Of a stretch of 64,000 nucleotides of DNA, positions 19,326-27,278 are shown piece after piece; within the stretch, counting starts at the first letter, position 1; each line of letters begins with the position of its first letter. The stretch comes from Arthrobacter sp. StoSoilB20. Its GTDB lineage: Bacteria > Actinomycetota > Actinomycetes > Actinomycetales > Micrococcaceae. The stretch is taken from positions 434,001 through 498,000 of the forward strand of contig NZ_AP024651.1 of NCBI RefSeq assembly GCF_019977295.1, in the 5' to 3' direction. The notes beneath the pieces were generated by a model that searched no databases, was not told the DNA's origin, and saw nothing but the letters and a program-made list of their open reading frames with translations. A program made the translations under genes and the position numbers.

Positions 19326-19733
19326 CTACTGCGCGATGCCCCGCATGCTGTTGTTCCGCTTCTCATGCGTCAGCTCTGCCAGGCCGAGAGCCTCGAGCAG
19401 CGGCGGCATGTACATTCCGAAGCGGCCCCGGTAGCCCTTGCGCAGCCCGTACCAACCACCCACGGGGTTGTCCTCGCTGCGGCCCCACGCCTCCACCGTT
19501 CCGGCCGCGGCATCCTTGCCTTCGTCGGCGGCTCCCAGCGGTACCCAGTCGCCCTGTTCCATAAGCCAGGCATGGAGGTCATCGATCGCACGCAGTTGGT
19601 ACAGCAGCTTGGTGGATCCAACCTGGCAGACAATGGCGGGGGGATCGGCAGCATCGTCCCTGTACATGGTGTAGTCGGAGGATCCCGGCGGAGTGGTGAG
19701 CTGCCAGGGATCGTCCTTGGTTCCTGCGGCCAT
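19326..19733 (-). CDS. Conserved hypothetical protein (about 135 residues)
   Basis: From ATG 19733, supported by AAAGGA 6 nt upstream on the minus strand, the product is 135 soluble residues: MAAGTKDDPWQLTTPPGSSD, a KLLYQLRAIDDLHAWLMEQ helix, WVPLGAADEGK, and WYGLRKGYRGRFGMYMPPLLEALGLAELTHEKRNN. The composition and block structure look like a conserved actinobacterial unknown. I recognise no catalytic motif. It is convergent with the MFS gene and 28 nt downstream of a second MFS gene on the same strand, so it may be cotranscribed with the latter. Confidence 0.75.
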   Translation of the reverse strand: MAAGTKDDPWQLTTPPGSSDYTMYRDDAADPPAIVCQVGSTKLLYQLRAIDDLHAWLMEQGDWVPLGAADEGKDAAAGTVEAWGRSEDNPVGGWYGLRKGYRGRFGMYMPPLLEALGLAELTHEKRNNSMRGIAQ

Positions 19734-19761
19734 GATGTGTCCTTTCGTGGTGGTGCCCACG

Positions 19762-21093
19762 CTACACAGCGTCGGGCTGGGTGTCTGCAGCTTCGTCAGG
19801 TGCGGCATCCGGGGTCAAAGGATTTCCGATCTCATCGGTCATCATGCGGGCTACGAAGAGCGCAACGAAAGCCATGAGGGGGCACACCAGGCCTCCGATG
19901 AGGAAGATCAGCCACAGGGGAACCACCTGGGCCATGGGTCCGGCGAGGGCCATGGAAACGGGCATCAGCGCCAGGGAGACAAAGAAGTCCAGGCTGGAAA
20001 TCCTGCCGAGCAAGTGCCGCGGCACGCGCCGCTGCAGCAGCGTGCCCCAGATAACCGTTCCAATTCCTTCGGTGACCCCGAAGACGAGCATGGCGGCGCC
20101 GAGCATCCAGAAACAGTCCATGAAACCAATCGCGGCAACGGGCAGGCTTCCCAGGCCCCATGTCAGCACCATGACGGTCAGGTAGCGGCGGGGAAGGCGC
20201 AGGGACGCTGTTGCCAGGGCAGCGATGGCACTGCCAACCCCCATGATGGCCAGCAGGAAACCGAACATCCTGGAGTCCCCACCCAGTTGGTCCCGCACCA
20301 CGAAGGGCAACAAAACCTCAATGGGCCCGATGAGGAACAGCACGGACAAGCATGCCCAGATCAGGGTCCACAGAAGCCAGGGCGTCCGGATGGTGTAGCT
20401 GAAACCTTCTGCGAGATCCTTGAACAGGGACGAATTTGCCGGGGCTCCACCTGGACCAACCATCCCGGCGGCTTCTGCGCCCAGCTGGACTGGAAACCCT
20501 GGGGTTTGCCGGCTCAGGAAGTTCACGATTCCAAACGCCAGCAAATGGCACATGGCAACCCCCGCGACGGCATGGGCGGGGGACAGGGAGGCCACCAGTA
20601 TTCCGGCAAGCGCGGGGCCGGCTGCCTGTTGGAGGACAGGCCTCACGGTGCCCTCCAAACCGTTGGCGGCAAGGAGGTCGTCAGCGGGAAGGATCCGCGG
20701 AAGGATCGCCGAATAGGCAGGGAAGAAGAAGGCCTGCCCCACGCCGAGGACAAAAGCGCCGATGGCAAGATGCCAGAGTTGCAGGACATCGACCATGGCC
20801 AACGCCGCAATGGTGGCAATGACGGCCAGGTTGGCGCCCTCTACCGCGATGATCAGGAGCCGTTGCGGGAGCCTGTCCGCAGCGATGCCACCGGCCAGCA
20901 CGAAAGCCACCAGGCCGACGCTGGCCGCAGTTGCCACCAGCGATAGTTCCAGCGGGCCGCCCCCGAGGTGGATGACCTCGTAGACCATGGCCACTGCCCA
21001 CATGCCGGAGCCAAAAATGGAAATGGACAGCGCGGCAATCAACACCCTGAATTCCCTGTGCGCAAAGGGACGCAGCGCTCTCAACGCGGCCAT
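19762..21093 (-). CDS. MFS transporter (MFS_3/DHA3, EntS-like)
   Basis: The 443-residue protein has about 12 hydrophobic helices. It starts with LRPFAHREFRVLIAALSISIFGSGMW, and its loop between helices 2 and 3 has GGIAADRLPQR, the pattern of the DHA3/enterobactin-exporter branch of MFS. Such proteins usually export drugs, macrolides or siderophores; the substrate here is unknown. The C-terminus is acidic and polar (PLTPDAAPDEAADTQPDA). It starts at ATG 21093 and precedes the small unknown protein at 19326-19733 on the same strand. Confidence 0.88.
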   Translation of the reverse strand: MAALRALRPFAHREFRVLIAALSISIFGSGMWAVAMVYEVIHLGGGPLELSLVATAASVGLVAFVLAGGIAADRLPQRLLIIAVEGANLAVIATIAALAMVDVLQLWHLAIGAFVLGVGQAFFFPAYSAILPRILPADDLLAANGLEGTVRPVLQQAAGPALAGILVASLSPAHAVAGVAMCHLLAFGIVNFLSRQTPGFPVQLGAEAAGMVGPGGAPANSSLFKDLAEGFSYTIRTPWLLWTLIWACLSVLFLIGPIEVLLPFVVRDQLGGDSRMFGFLLAIMGVGSAIAALATASLRLPRRYLTVMVLTWGLGSLPVAAIGFMDCFWMLGAAMLVFGVTEGIGTVIWGTLLQRRVPRHLLGRISSLDFFVSLALMPVSMALAGPMAQVVPLWLIFLIGGLVCPLMAFVALFVARMMTDEIGNPLTPDAAPDEAADTQPDAV

Positions 21094-21127
21094 TTCACCA
21101 CCCTATGCCTGCGCGTGGATGCCGCGG

Positions 21128-21187
21128 AAGGCCCTCGTGCCGGTGGGCACGGGGTGGAGGGCACTCGTGCCGGTGGGCGCGGGGCGG
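21128..21187. repeat. Two imperfect 30-bp tandem units
   Basis: Two adjacent 30-bp units share CTCGTGCCGGTGGGC (21134-21148 and 21164-21178), followed by CGGGG and GGA with single-base differences. They lie in the spacer upstream of the MFS gene and just after the small gene at 21201-21368, so they fall in or near the MFS promoter. Their function is unknown. Confidence 0.6.
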
Positions 21188-21200
21188 AAGGAACCTGCGG

Positions 21201-21368
21201 TTATGAAGCGTCCGACGGCGGGGCGTCGCCGTCGTCGGTGTCCGCACCTTCCGCCGGGTTCTGGCTATGGAGGCCGGTATCGTGCGGAACCCAGCCCTCC
21301 GGCTGGCCCTCCGCAGGGGCGTCGGCGTGGCGCCTGGCAGCGTCGTCGTTCTTGTCCGGGGTGTTCAT
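21201..21368 (-). CDS. Small acidic hydrophilic protein (55 residues)
   Basis: ATG 21368 is preceded on the minus strand by GGGAG 8 nt away. The product MNTPDKNDDAARRHADAPAE and the following residues are rich in Asp, Glu, Ala and Pro, with no hydrophobic core, so it is probably disordered. Short proteins of this kind occur next to housekeeping genes in Arthrobacter-like genomes, but I know no function. It is read in the same direction as the downstream MFS gene. Confidence 0.6.
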   Translation of the reverse strand: MNTPDKNDDAARRHADAPAEGQPEGWVPHDTGLHSQNPAEGADTDDGDAPPSDAS

Positions 21369-21567
21369 GGCGGATACTCCCTGTCCTTGCGTGGACTGCT
21401 TCCGTGAGTGCCCCCAGTCTACGCCGCACAATGGCTGGTGCGAGGTCAGCTGTGCGCGGAATAGTATCCACATAGGCCCCCGGCGAAGCCTCGTCCGCCT
21501 GGGGTGTGGCATAGGCTGAATCCAGTAGTTCCCCTTATGACGAACCAGCTGCCAAGGAGAGGTGAAG

Positions 21568-22404
21568 ATGCCCAAGCGACCCAACCCGGCGGTGAAGATC
21601 GCCCAGGAGACAGCCCACAACGCTGTCTTCGATGAGCAAGGCAACACCAAGCCCGGCGTCCATAACGTCTTGTTGAAGGCAGTCGAGGTCCAGCGTCCTT
21701 TGGTCCTGGCCAACCTGCGCAGGCTGCAACGAAAGCACCCGCGTGACACCCCGGCCCAGCTCGCCGCGAAACTTGAGCGCCATTACTTGCTGGCAATCTC
21801 CGGTGGCGGCGCCGCAGTGGGTGCCACCGCCGTCGTCCCCGGCATCGGAACCGCGGCATCCCTGGGCCTTTCGGCGTTGGCTACCGTGGGCTTCCTGGAG
21901 ACCACGGCCCTGTACGCGTCTTCACTGGCCGAGCTCCACGGCATCCGGCTTACCGATCCTGTGCGGGCGCAGACCATGGTCATGGCCATCATGCTGGGCG
22001 AGGAAGGCACGTCCATGCTCGGAGCTTTGAGCGGCCAATCGCTCGGCCGTGGCAAGGGCGTGACCAACGCGTGGGGCAGGACCCTTACCAAGAAGATCCC
22101 GGGAAGTGGATTCGGCGTCATTCGCGACTCCATCCAGCGGGCCTTCCTCAAGAACCTCGTGAAGCGCCAGGGAACTGCGTTCCTAGGCCGCGCCCTGCCT
22201 TTCGGCATCGGCGCAGTAGTGGGTGGTGGCGGCAACCTGATGATGGGCCGCGCCGTGGTGGCCACCGCCAAGGAAGCATTCGGCCCGCTGCCGGACACCG
22301 TCCCCGGTGAGCTGCTCCCCAACGCATCACAGACCTTGGCCGCTCCCGAAGCGGCACCGGAAACCCCCACGCTGGAAGGCGGTAACAGTGGACCTGAACG
22401 CTGA
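21568..22404 (+). CDS. Hypothetical protein with hydrophobic glycine-rich segments
   Basis: The 278-residue product starts at ATG 21568, 8 nt after AAGGAG; a GTG at 21562 overlaps that site and is less likely. The N-terminal third is basic and helical (PAVKIAQETAHNAVF...AKLERHYLLAIS). Two hydrophobic Gly/Ala-rich segments follow at about residues 76-110 and 210-230 (GGGAAVGATAVVPGIGTAAS and LPFGIGAVVGGGGNLMMGR), suggesting membrane hairpins. I do not recognise a named family. Its last 17 nt overlap pxpA, so the two are translationally linked, but no functional link is known. Confidence 0.75.
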   Translation: MPKRPNPAVKIAQETAHNAVFDEQGNTKPGVHNVLLKAVEVQRPLVLANLRRLQRKHPRDTPAQLAAKLERHYLLAISGGGAAVGATAVVPGIGTAASLGLSALATVGFLETTALYASSLAELHGIRLTDPVRAQTMVMAIMLGEEGTSMLGALSGQSLGRGKGVTNAWGRTLTKKIPGSGFGVIRDSIQRAFLKNLVKRQGTAFLGRALPFGIGAVVGGGGNLMMGRAVVATAKEAFGPLPDTVPGELLPNASQTLAAPEAAPETPTLEGGNSGPER

Positions 22405-23137
22405 CCTGGGAGAGTCCTTCGGATCGTGGACCATGGGCGATGATGCTTCGATGTTCCGCATCGTCAGCAGCGCCAATGTCGCTTGCGGGTTCCACGCCGG
22501 CGATCCCCTCACCATGCTGGACAGCTGCCGGGCAGCGTTTGAGCTGGATGTCCGGGTGGGAGCCCACGTGGGTTACCGGGACTTGGCGGGTTTCGGCCGG
22601 CGCTCATTGGACATGACGTTCGACGAACTTTTCGGCGATGTCTTGTACCAACTCGGCGCCCTGGACGGCATGGCCCACGCTGTGGGGGCATCGGTGGATT
22701 ACGTGAAGCCACACGGGGCGTTGTACAACCGGATTGTCCATGACTCCGAGCAAGCGGAAGCCGTGGTGGCCGCCGTCCACGCGTACGATCCCGGGCTGCC
22801 CGTACTTGGCCTGCCGGGCTCTGAGTGGCTGAAATTCGCCGAGGAAGCAGGGCACCCGGTGTTCCGGGAAGCATTTGTGGACCGCGCCTATCTTCCCGAC
22901 GGCACACTGGTGCCGCGCAGCCAGGAAGGTGCAGTTCTTCATGACCCCGCTGCCGTGGTGGCCCAAGCCGTGCGGCTGGCAACCCGCAAGGAAATCCTGG
23001 CCATCGACGGAACTGTTGTCCCGGTGGTGGCTGATTCTCTGTGCATTCACGGAGATACTCCGGGCGCCGTCAGCATGGCAGCTGCTGTCCGGGAAGGACT
23101 GGAGCAGGCAGGTGTACAGATAGAGGCGTTCGCTTAG
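22388..23137 (+). CDS. pxpA: 5-oxoprolinase subunit A (LamB/YcsF family)
   Basis: PxpA acts with PxpB and PxpC in ATP-dependent opening of 5-oxoproline (pyroglutamate) to glutamate. The 249-residue product has all the YcsF landmarks: VDLNADLGESFG at the start, NVACGFHAGDP, GAHVGYRDLAGFGRR, VDYVKPHGALYN and ADSLCIHGDTPGA. I take GTG 22388 as start because the family begins exactly with this V/M-D-L-N-A-D-L-G-E-S motif and GGAAGG precedes it. It overlaps the previous gene by 17 nt. pxpC follows after 54 nt, but no pxpB lies between or nearby. Confidence 0.93.
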   Translation: MDLNADLGESFGSWTMGDDASMFRIVSSANVACGFHAGDPLTMLDSCRAAFELDVRVGAHVGYRDLAGFGRRSLDMTFDELFGDVLYQLGALDGMAHAVGASVDYVKPHGALYNRIVHDSEQAEAVVAAVHAYDPGLPVLGLPGSEWLKFAEEAGHPVFREAFVDRAYLPDGTLVPRSQEGAVLHDPAAVVAQAVRLATRKEILAIDGTVVPVVADSLCIHGDTPGAVSMAAAVREGLEQAGVQIEAFA

Positions 23138-23191
23138 GCCTGAGTCAGGGCGGGCCAGGTTCAGCGGGTTCTGAGGGAGGGGTTTGTTCGG

Positions 23192-24025
23192 ATGGGCGCA
23201 GTGGTAGTGGCTTCCGGAATGTTGACGCTGGCCCTGGAACCCAATGAGGCCCTGGACCGGATGTCCATGCACTTGGCCAACGCCTTGCTGGGAAATCCCG
23301 ACCATACCGCCGGACTCGAGGTCCTGTTGGGCGGTTTGAAGCTCCGGTTCGTGACAGGGTCCGCTGTGGCGGTCACTGGAGCCGACGGGGCCGTGACGCT
23401 CAACGGAGCAGAGTTTCCGCTGAACACAGCAGTCAGGGTAGCTCCCGGGGCAGTGCTGGAGTTCGGGCCGGCGCTGTTTGGGTTGCGTTACTACGTGGCG
23501 GTTCACGGTGGTGTGCAGGAAGCCAGTGAGGTGTTGTCCGCCGGTGCAGCCGTGACGTTCGGGAAGCCCCGCGGTCAGGCTCTCTCTGCCGGCAGGCAAC
23601 CTGTAGTCACCCACCCTCCCGTCACCCACCCTGCCCGGCGGGCACTGGACCCGGAACGACCGGTTGTTGCCAGGGTTTCACGCGTGCCGAAAGACCCGCA
23701 GGCTCAAAATGTCGACGCCGGAACGTGGCTTCGGCTGACCACGGAACCGTGGACCCTCTCGCAGGAATCGGACCGCGTGGGTGCACGGCTTCTTGGCCGG
23801 CCGCTTGAGGTGGGTCAAACCGCCCCAGCTGCCAAAGCCCAAGCAGCCCATCCTCAACCGTTGGCCTTGGGCTCGGTGGTGCTGCCGCCGTCGGGCCTTC
23901 CCGTCATTGCGTTGGCCGGCCGTCCGGCAACGGCCAAATCGCCGGTGATCGCGCTGGTGCGTGACGAGGACCTGGACTTGATCGGCCAAGCAAGGCCAGG
24001 GCAGATGATGCACTTGCTCGGCTGA
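23192..24025 (+). CDS. pxpC: 5-oxoprolinase subunit C-like, N-terminus shortened (PxpC/KipA family)
   Basis: The family is recognised from ALDRMSMHLANALLGNPDHTAGLE, FGLRYYVAVHGG, ESDRVGARLLGRPL, a C-terminal VVLPPSGLPVIAL and DLDLIGQARPG. Full-length KipA/PxpC proteins start with a conserved TTVQDLGRPG...GV(P/S)SGA block just before ALD. Here that block is replaced by LTLALEPNE, so roughly 15-20 residues appear to be missing. The late HPVTGGYPV motif is also degraded to RPATAKSPV. The 277-residue frame is open. With pxpB absent, this is either a decayed subunit or one with a different partner. Its role in 5-oxoproline cleavage is therefore doubtful. Confidence 0.75.
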   Translation: MGAVVVASGMLTLALEPNEALDRMSMHLANALLGNPDHTAGLEVLLGGLKLRFVTGSAVAVTGADGAVTLNGAEFPLNTAVRVAPGAVLEFGPALFGLRYYVAVHGGVQEASEVLSAGAAVTFGKPRGQALSAGRQPVVTHPPVTHPARRALDPERPVVARVSRVPKDPQAQNVDAGTWLRLTTEPWTLSQESDRVGARLLGRPLEVGQTAPAAKAQAAHPQPLALGSVVLPPSGLPVIALAGRPATAKSPVIALVRDEDLDLIGQARPGQMMHLLG

Positions 24026-24112
24026 GAAAACGTGATGCCGATTTTCTCAGAATGGGGCCCTTCTGAGAATCGTCTATGGTGATTTTCTCAGTAAGAGCAC
24101 TCTATGAGAAAA
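24023..24112. promoter_or_regulatory. Repeated TGAGAAAA/TTTTCTCA motifs before the Fic gene
   Basis: Four exact copies of one 8-mer lie in 90 bp: TGAGAAAA at 24023-24030, TTTTCTCA at 24042-24049 and 24083-24090, and TGAGAAAA at 24105-24112. They form two inverted pairs of opposite polarity. Partial copies occur at 24061-24069 and 24125-24131. The array ends 28 bp before the Fic start and begins within the last codons of pxpC. This looks like a multi-site operator. Autoregulation by the Fic protein's own C-terminal winged helix is an inference. Confidence 0.65.
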
Positions 24113-24140
24113 TAGGGCAACATTATTCTCAAGGAGTGCC

Positions 24141-25325
24141 GTGAACAAGGAAACTGACTGGCCGCCCCTGACTTTTGAGCAGCGCTCGTGGACCACTGAG
24201 CCTGCCCCGGGCGTGTCGAGACAACAGCGTCTGCTCGCCAGAGGACCGTATGAGGCCGCCGTGCCGCCTGCTATCTCTGATCTGGATCCCGGTGTTGACT
24301 CTGCAACGCAATCCTTGGTTGAAACAGCCACGATGGAAATGGTTCGTTTCGATGCTGAACTGGGACAGGATTCCACGCCATTCGCTGCCTTGCTGCTGAG
24401 GAGCGAGTCCGCATCGAGTTCCCAGATCGAGAATTTGACGGCCGGCGCCCGAAAGATTGTGCTGGCGCAGTTGGGTGACAGGTCCAGTATCAATGCTTCT
24501 CTCGTGGCTTCCAACGTTGAGGCGATGCAGGCGGCCATCGCACTGTCCGAGGACCTCAGCGTGGACAATATCGGGGCGATGCACCACACTCTCCTATCCG
24601 CATCGGACAGGGTCATCGCGGGTGAATACCGGACCTCGCAGGTCTGGATTCGCGGAAACTCTCCCCATTCGGCCGAGTTCGTGCCGCCCCACCATGATCT
24701 GGTTCCTGGCGGTATGACCGACCTGGTGGAGTTCATGAAACGGGACGATATTCCCGCGCTGACCCAGGCGGCGGTGGCCCATGCCCAGTTCGAGACCATC
24801 CATCCATTCGCAGACGGCAATGGGCGTACAGGCAGGGCCATTGTCAGCGCACTGCTGCGTGCCAAAGGCGTCACCGAGAATGTCACGATCCCGGTGTCGT
24901 CAGGCCTCCTGACTGATACCCGCCTGTACTTCGATGCGTTGGGTGCGTACCGAATGGGTAATATCCTGCCCATTGTGCAGCGCTTCGCCGAGTCGGCATT
25001 GCTGGCCGTGGACAATGGCCGCCTGTTGGCTGCTGACATCAAAGCTGTCCAGTCCGAGTTTCGAACCAGGGTTGGGCCGGCACGGGACTCAGTATTGAAG
25101 GTCTTGGCGTTGCTGCCGCGGGAGCCGGCGATCACTGCGGAAATGGCCGCTGAATACGCAGGAGTATCAACGGCAACCGCATATCGGGCTGTGCAACGGC
25201 TCCAAGAGGCTGGAGTATTGAGCCCTGCCGGTAGAGTGCGCGGAGTCCGGGCATGGATCGCCAGCGACATCGTTGCAGCGCTGGACGATTTCGCTGCAAG
25301 GGCTGGGCGTCGGATCCGGCCCTGA
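24141..25325 (+). CDS. Fic-domain protein AMP-transferase with N-terminal inhibitory helix and C-terminal HTH
   Basis: Fic enzymes transfer AMP from ATP to hydroxyl groups of target proteins. The 394-residue product has the catalytic motif HPFADGNGRTGR starting at His221 and a beta-hairpin flap before it. An intramolecular inhibitory motif near residues 92-98 (SSSQIEN, fitting S/T-x-x-x-E-G/N with Glu97) marks it as a self-inhibited class II Fic. A winged helix-turn-helix (ITAEMAAEYAGVSTATAYRAVQRL) lies at about 330-360. GTG 24141 follows AAGGAG by 4 nt. No antitoxin gene is adjacent, as expected for class II. The upstream TGAGAAAA repeats suggest tight control. Confidence 0.92.
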   Translation: MNKETDWPPLTFEQRSWTTEPAPGVSRQQRLLARGPYEAAVPPAISDLDPGVDSATQSLVETATMEMVRFDAELGQDSTPFAALLLRSESASSSQIENLTAGARKIVLAQLGDRSSINASLVASNVEAMQAAIALSEDLSVDNIGAMHHTLLSASDRVIAGEYRTSQVWIRGNSPHSAEFVPPHHDLVPGGMTDLVEFMKRDDIPALTQAAVAHAQFETIHPFADGNGRTGRAIVSALLRAKGVTENVTIPVSSGLLTDTRLYFDALGAYRMGNILPIVQRFAESALLAVDNGRLLAADIKAVQSEFRTRVGPARDSVLKVLALLPREPAITAEMAAEYAGVSTATAYRAVQRLQEAGVLSPAGRVRGVRAWIASDIVAALDDFAARAGRRIRP

Positions 25326-25339
25326 ACGCAGGATTCGCT

Positions 25340-25768
25340 TTAGAGCTTCTGCGCGAGCATGACCAGGATCCCGCTGGGGCCGCGGAGGTAGGTGAGCTTG
25401 TAAACGCTCTGGTAGTTCGCCACGCCGCGCAATGGGTAGCACCCGTGTTGTGCGGCGATGTCCAGGGCTTGATCGATGTCATCCACCGAGAAAGCCACCC
25501 TGTGCATGCCGATCTCGTTGGGAAGCGTGGGGTTTGTCTCGATCGCGTCAGGGTGGATGTACTCGAAGAGTTCCAGTTGCCCATTGCCGTCCGGAGTTTG
25601 GAGCACGGCGATTTTTGCGTGGTTTCCATCCAGGCCCACTGCGGTGGCTGCCCATTCACCACTGACCGTGTCCCGGCCAAGGACCGTCAGGCCGAGGTCG
25701 GTGAAAAAGGAGATGGTTTCTTCCAGGTCCCGGACCGCAATACCAACGTTTTCAAGTTTGATGGGCAT
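25340..25768 (-). CDS. VOC (glyoxalase/bleomycin-resistance) family protein
   Basis: From ATG 25768 the product is 142 residues, with the two beta-alpha-beta-beta-beta repeats of VOC proteins: KLENVGIAVRDLEETISFFTDLGL in the first and MHRVAFSVDDIDQALDIAAQHG in the second. Likely metal-ligand positions are a Glu in QLELFEY and the His of GMHRVAF. The pattern resembles methylmalonyl-CoA epimerase-like and lactoylglutathione-lyase-like members, but the substrate is not identifiable. It is convergent with the Fic gene and 51 nt beyond a DUF445 gene on the same strand. Confidence 0.85.
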   Translation of the reverse strand: MPIKLENVGIAVRDLEETISFFTDLGLTVLGRDTVSGEWAATAVGLDGNHAKIAVLQTPDGNGQLELFEYIHPDAIETNPTLPNEIGMHRVAFSVDDIDQALDIAAQHGCYPLRGVANYQSVYKLTYLRGPSGILVMLAQKL

Positions 25769-25818
25769 GCGTTGAAGGTACCAAGGCTCGCAGGATAGCT
25801 CCAGTACCGCGGATGCTG

Positions 25819-27228
25819 CTAGCCAAACAGCAGGTGTGCCACCGTGAAGATCGCCAGCCCGGCCAAGGCGCCCACTACAGTGCCGTTGATGCGGATGTAC
25901 TGAAGGTCCTTGCCCACCTGCAGTTCGATCTTCTGGGACGTCTCTTCGGCATCCCAACGCGCCACGGTGTCAGAGATGACCCCTGCGATGTCCGAGCGGT
26001 AGGTGTTTACCAGGTAGCCTGCGGCGTCTCCGATCCACGCGTTGACCTTTCCGGCCAGTTCGTCGTCGTTGACCAGCCGCGTACCGAAGTCACGGACGGC
26101 ACCCTTGAAGCGCTGGCTCAGTTCACTGTCGGGATCATCGACGGCGTTGAGCAGCGCAGTCTTGACGGTTCCCCAGGTGCGGGATGCCAACTCGCGGACC
26201 TCGGGATCACCAAGGATCTGGGCTTTGATGCTCTCGGCGCGCTCAATCATGGCGGGATCGTGTTGCAGGTCCTGGGCCAGATCCGTGAGGTAGGCATCGA
26301 TCGACTGCCGCACCTGATGGTTCTGGTCCGACTGGACGGCGCGGACGAATTTGGAGAGTTCCACGTACACCCTGTCACCCACCAGACCGTCCACGAATGT
26401 CGGGACCCACAAAGGAGAACGGTCCGAGACGAGCCTGTTCACCGTGGCATGGTTGGCCTCCACCCAATCGGCGGCCCGGTCAACCAACAGGTCAACCAAC
26501 GTGTGGTGGTGCCCGTCGGCGAAGATCCGTTCAGCCATCCTGCCCACGGGCGGTCCCCACGGCGGAGTGAGTAGATGCTTGCGGACCATTCCTTCGATGA
26601 CTGCCTGCACGTCGTCGTCGTTCAGTACGGTGAACGCGCCACGGATGATCGCGCCGCCTTCCTTGGCAACGCGTTCGGCTCCACCGGGCGCCGACAACCA
26701 GGTGCCCGCCTTCCGGGCAATATCAATGCTGGCCAACTTGTCCTGCACAACCTCCTGGGAGAGGAAGTTGCTCTCCACAAAGTCACTGAGTGATTCACCA
26801 ATCTGGTCCTTGCGGCGCGGGATGATGGCCGTGTGCGGGATCTTCAGGCCCATGGGGTACTTGAAGAGGGCAGTCACGGCGAACCAGTCGGCCAACGCGC
26901 CCACCATGCCACCTTCGGCTGCCGCACGAACATATTCCAGCCACGGGAACTGCTTCTGGAACGCAAACGCCACGGTAAAGATCACCGCCATGCCGATCAG
27001 CAACGCCAAGGCCAACCGCTTCATCCGGCGCAGCGCGGCCGCCTTTTCCAGGTCACCTGTTGAGAGGTCGACGACGGCGGAATCGCCCCTGGCGCGACCG
27101 GAACCTGCGCGACCGGAACCTCCGCGTGCAGAACCTGGGCTGTTCGAGCCTGCCGAACGCGACTGGTCCGGCATCTGTTGGGGGTTGGTGAGGTCTTCAG
27201 TTGGGATTTGTTCAGAGTTCACCTGCAT
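25819..27228 (-). CDS. DUF445-family membrane protein
   Basis: The 469-residue protein has a polar Ser/Gly/Arg-rich N-terminal tail (about residues 1-60), a transmembrane helix (LALALLIGMAVIFTVAFAF) and the DUF445 signature AAAEGGMVGALADWFAVTALFKYP with IPHTAIIPRRKDQIGESLSDFVESNFL. A long helical soluble domain follows, and a final hydrophobic helix (VVGALAGLAIFTVAHLLFG) closes it. The function of DUF445 is unknown; the two membrane anchors suggest an envelope role. It starts at ATG 27228 and is divergent from the GDPD gene. Confidence 0.9.
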   Translation of the reverse strand: MQVNSEQIPTEDLTNPQQMPDQSRSAGSNSPGSARGGSGRAGSGRARGDSAVVDLSTGDLEKAAALRRMKRLALALLIGMAVIFTVAFAFQKQFPWLEYVRAAAEGGMVGALADWFAVTALFKYPMGLKIPHTAIIPRRKDQIGESLSDFVESNFLSQEVVQDKLASIDIARKAGTWLSAPGGAERVAKEGGAIIRGAFTVLNDDDVQAVIEGMVRKHLLTPPWGPPVGRMAERIFADGHHHTLVDLLVDRAADWVEANHATVNRLVSDRSPLWVPTFVDGLVGDRVYVELSKFVRAVQSDQNHQVRQSIDAYLTDLAQDLQHDPAMIERAESIKAQILGDPEVRELASRTWGTVKTALLNAVDDPDSELSQRFKGAVRDFGTRLVNDDELAGKVNAWIGDAAGYLVNTYRSDIAGVISDTVARWDAEETSQKIELQVGKDLQYIRINGTVVGALAGLAIFTVAHLLFG

Positions 27229-27278
27229 GAGCCCAGCGTAGCCCCCGAAGATGCAGCGAGGTGGGCTACCGTGTTTGC

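Noticed and set aside
24141..25325. Fic toxin-antitoxin operon
   Set aside because: No small antitoxin gene is adjacent, and the inhibitory S-x-x-x-E-N motif is within the protein itself.
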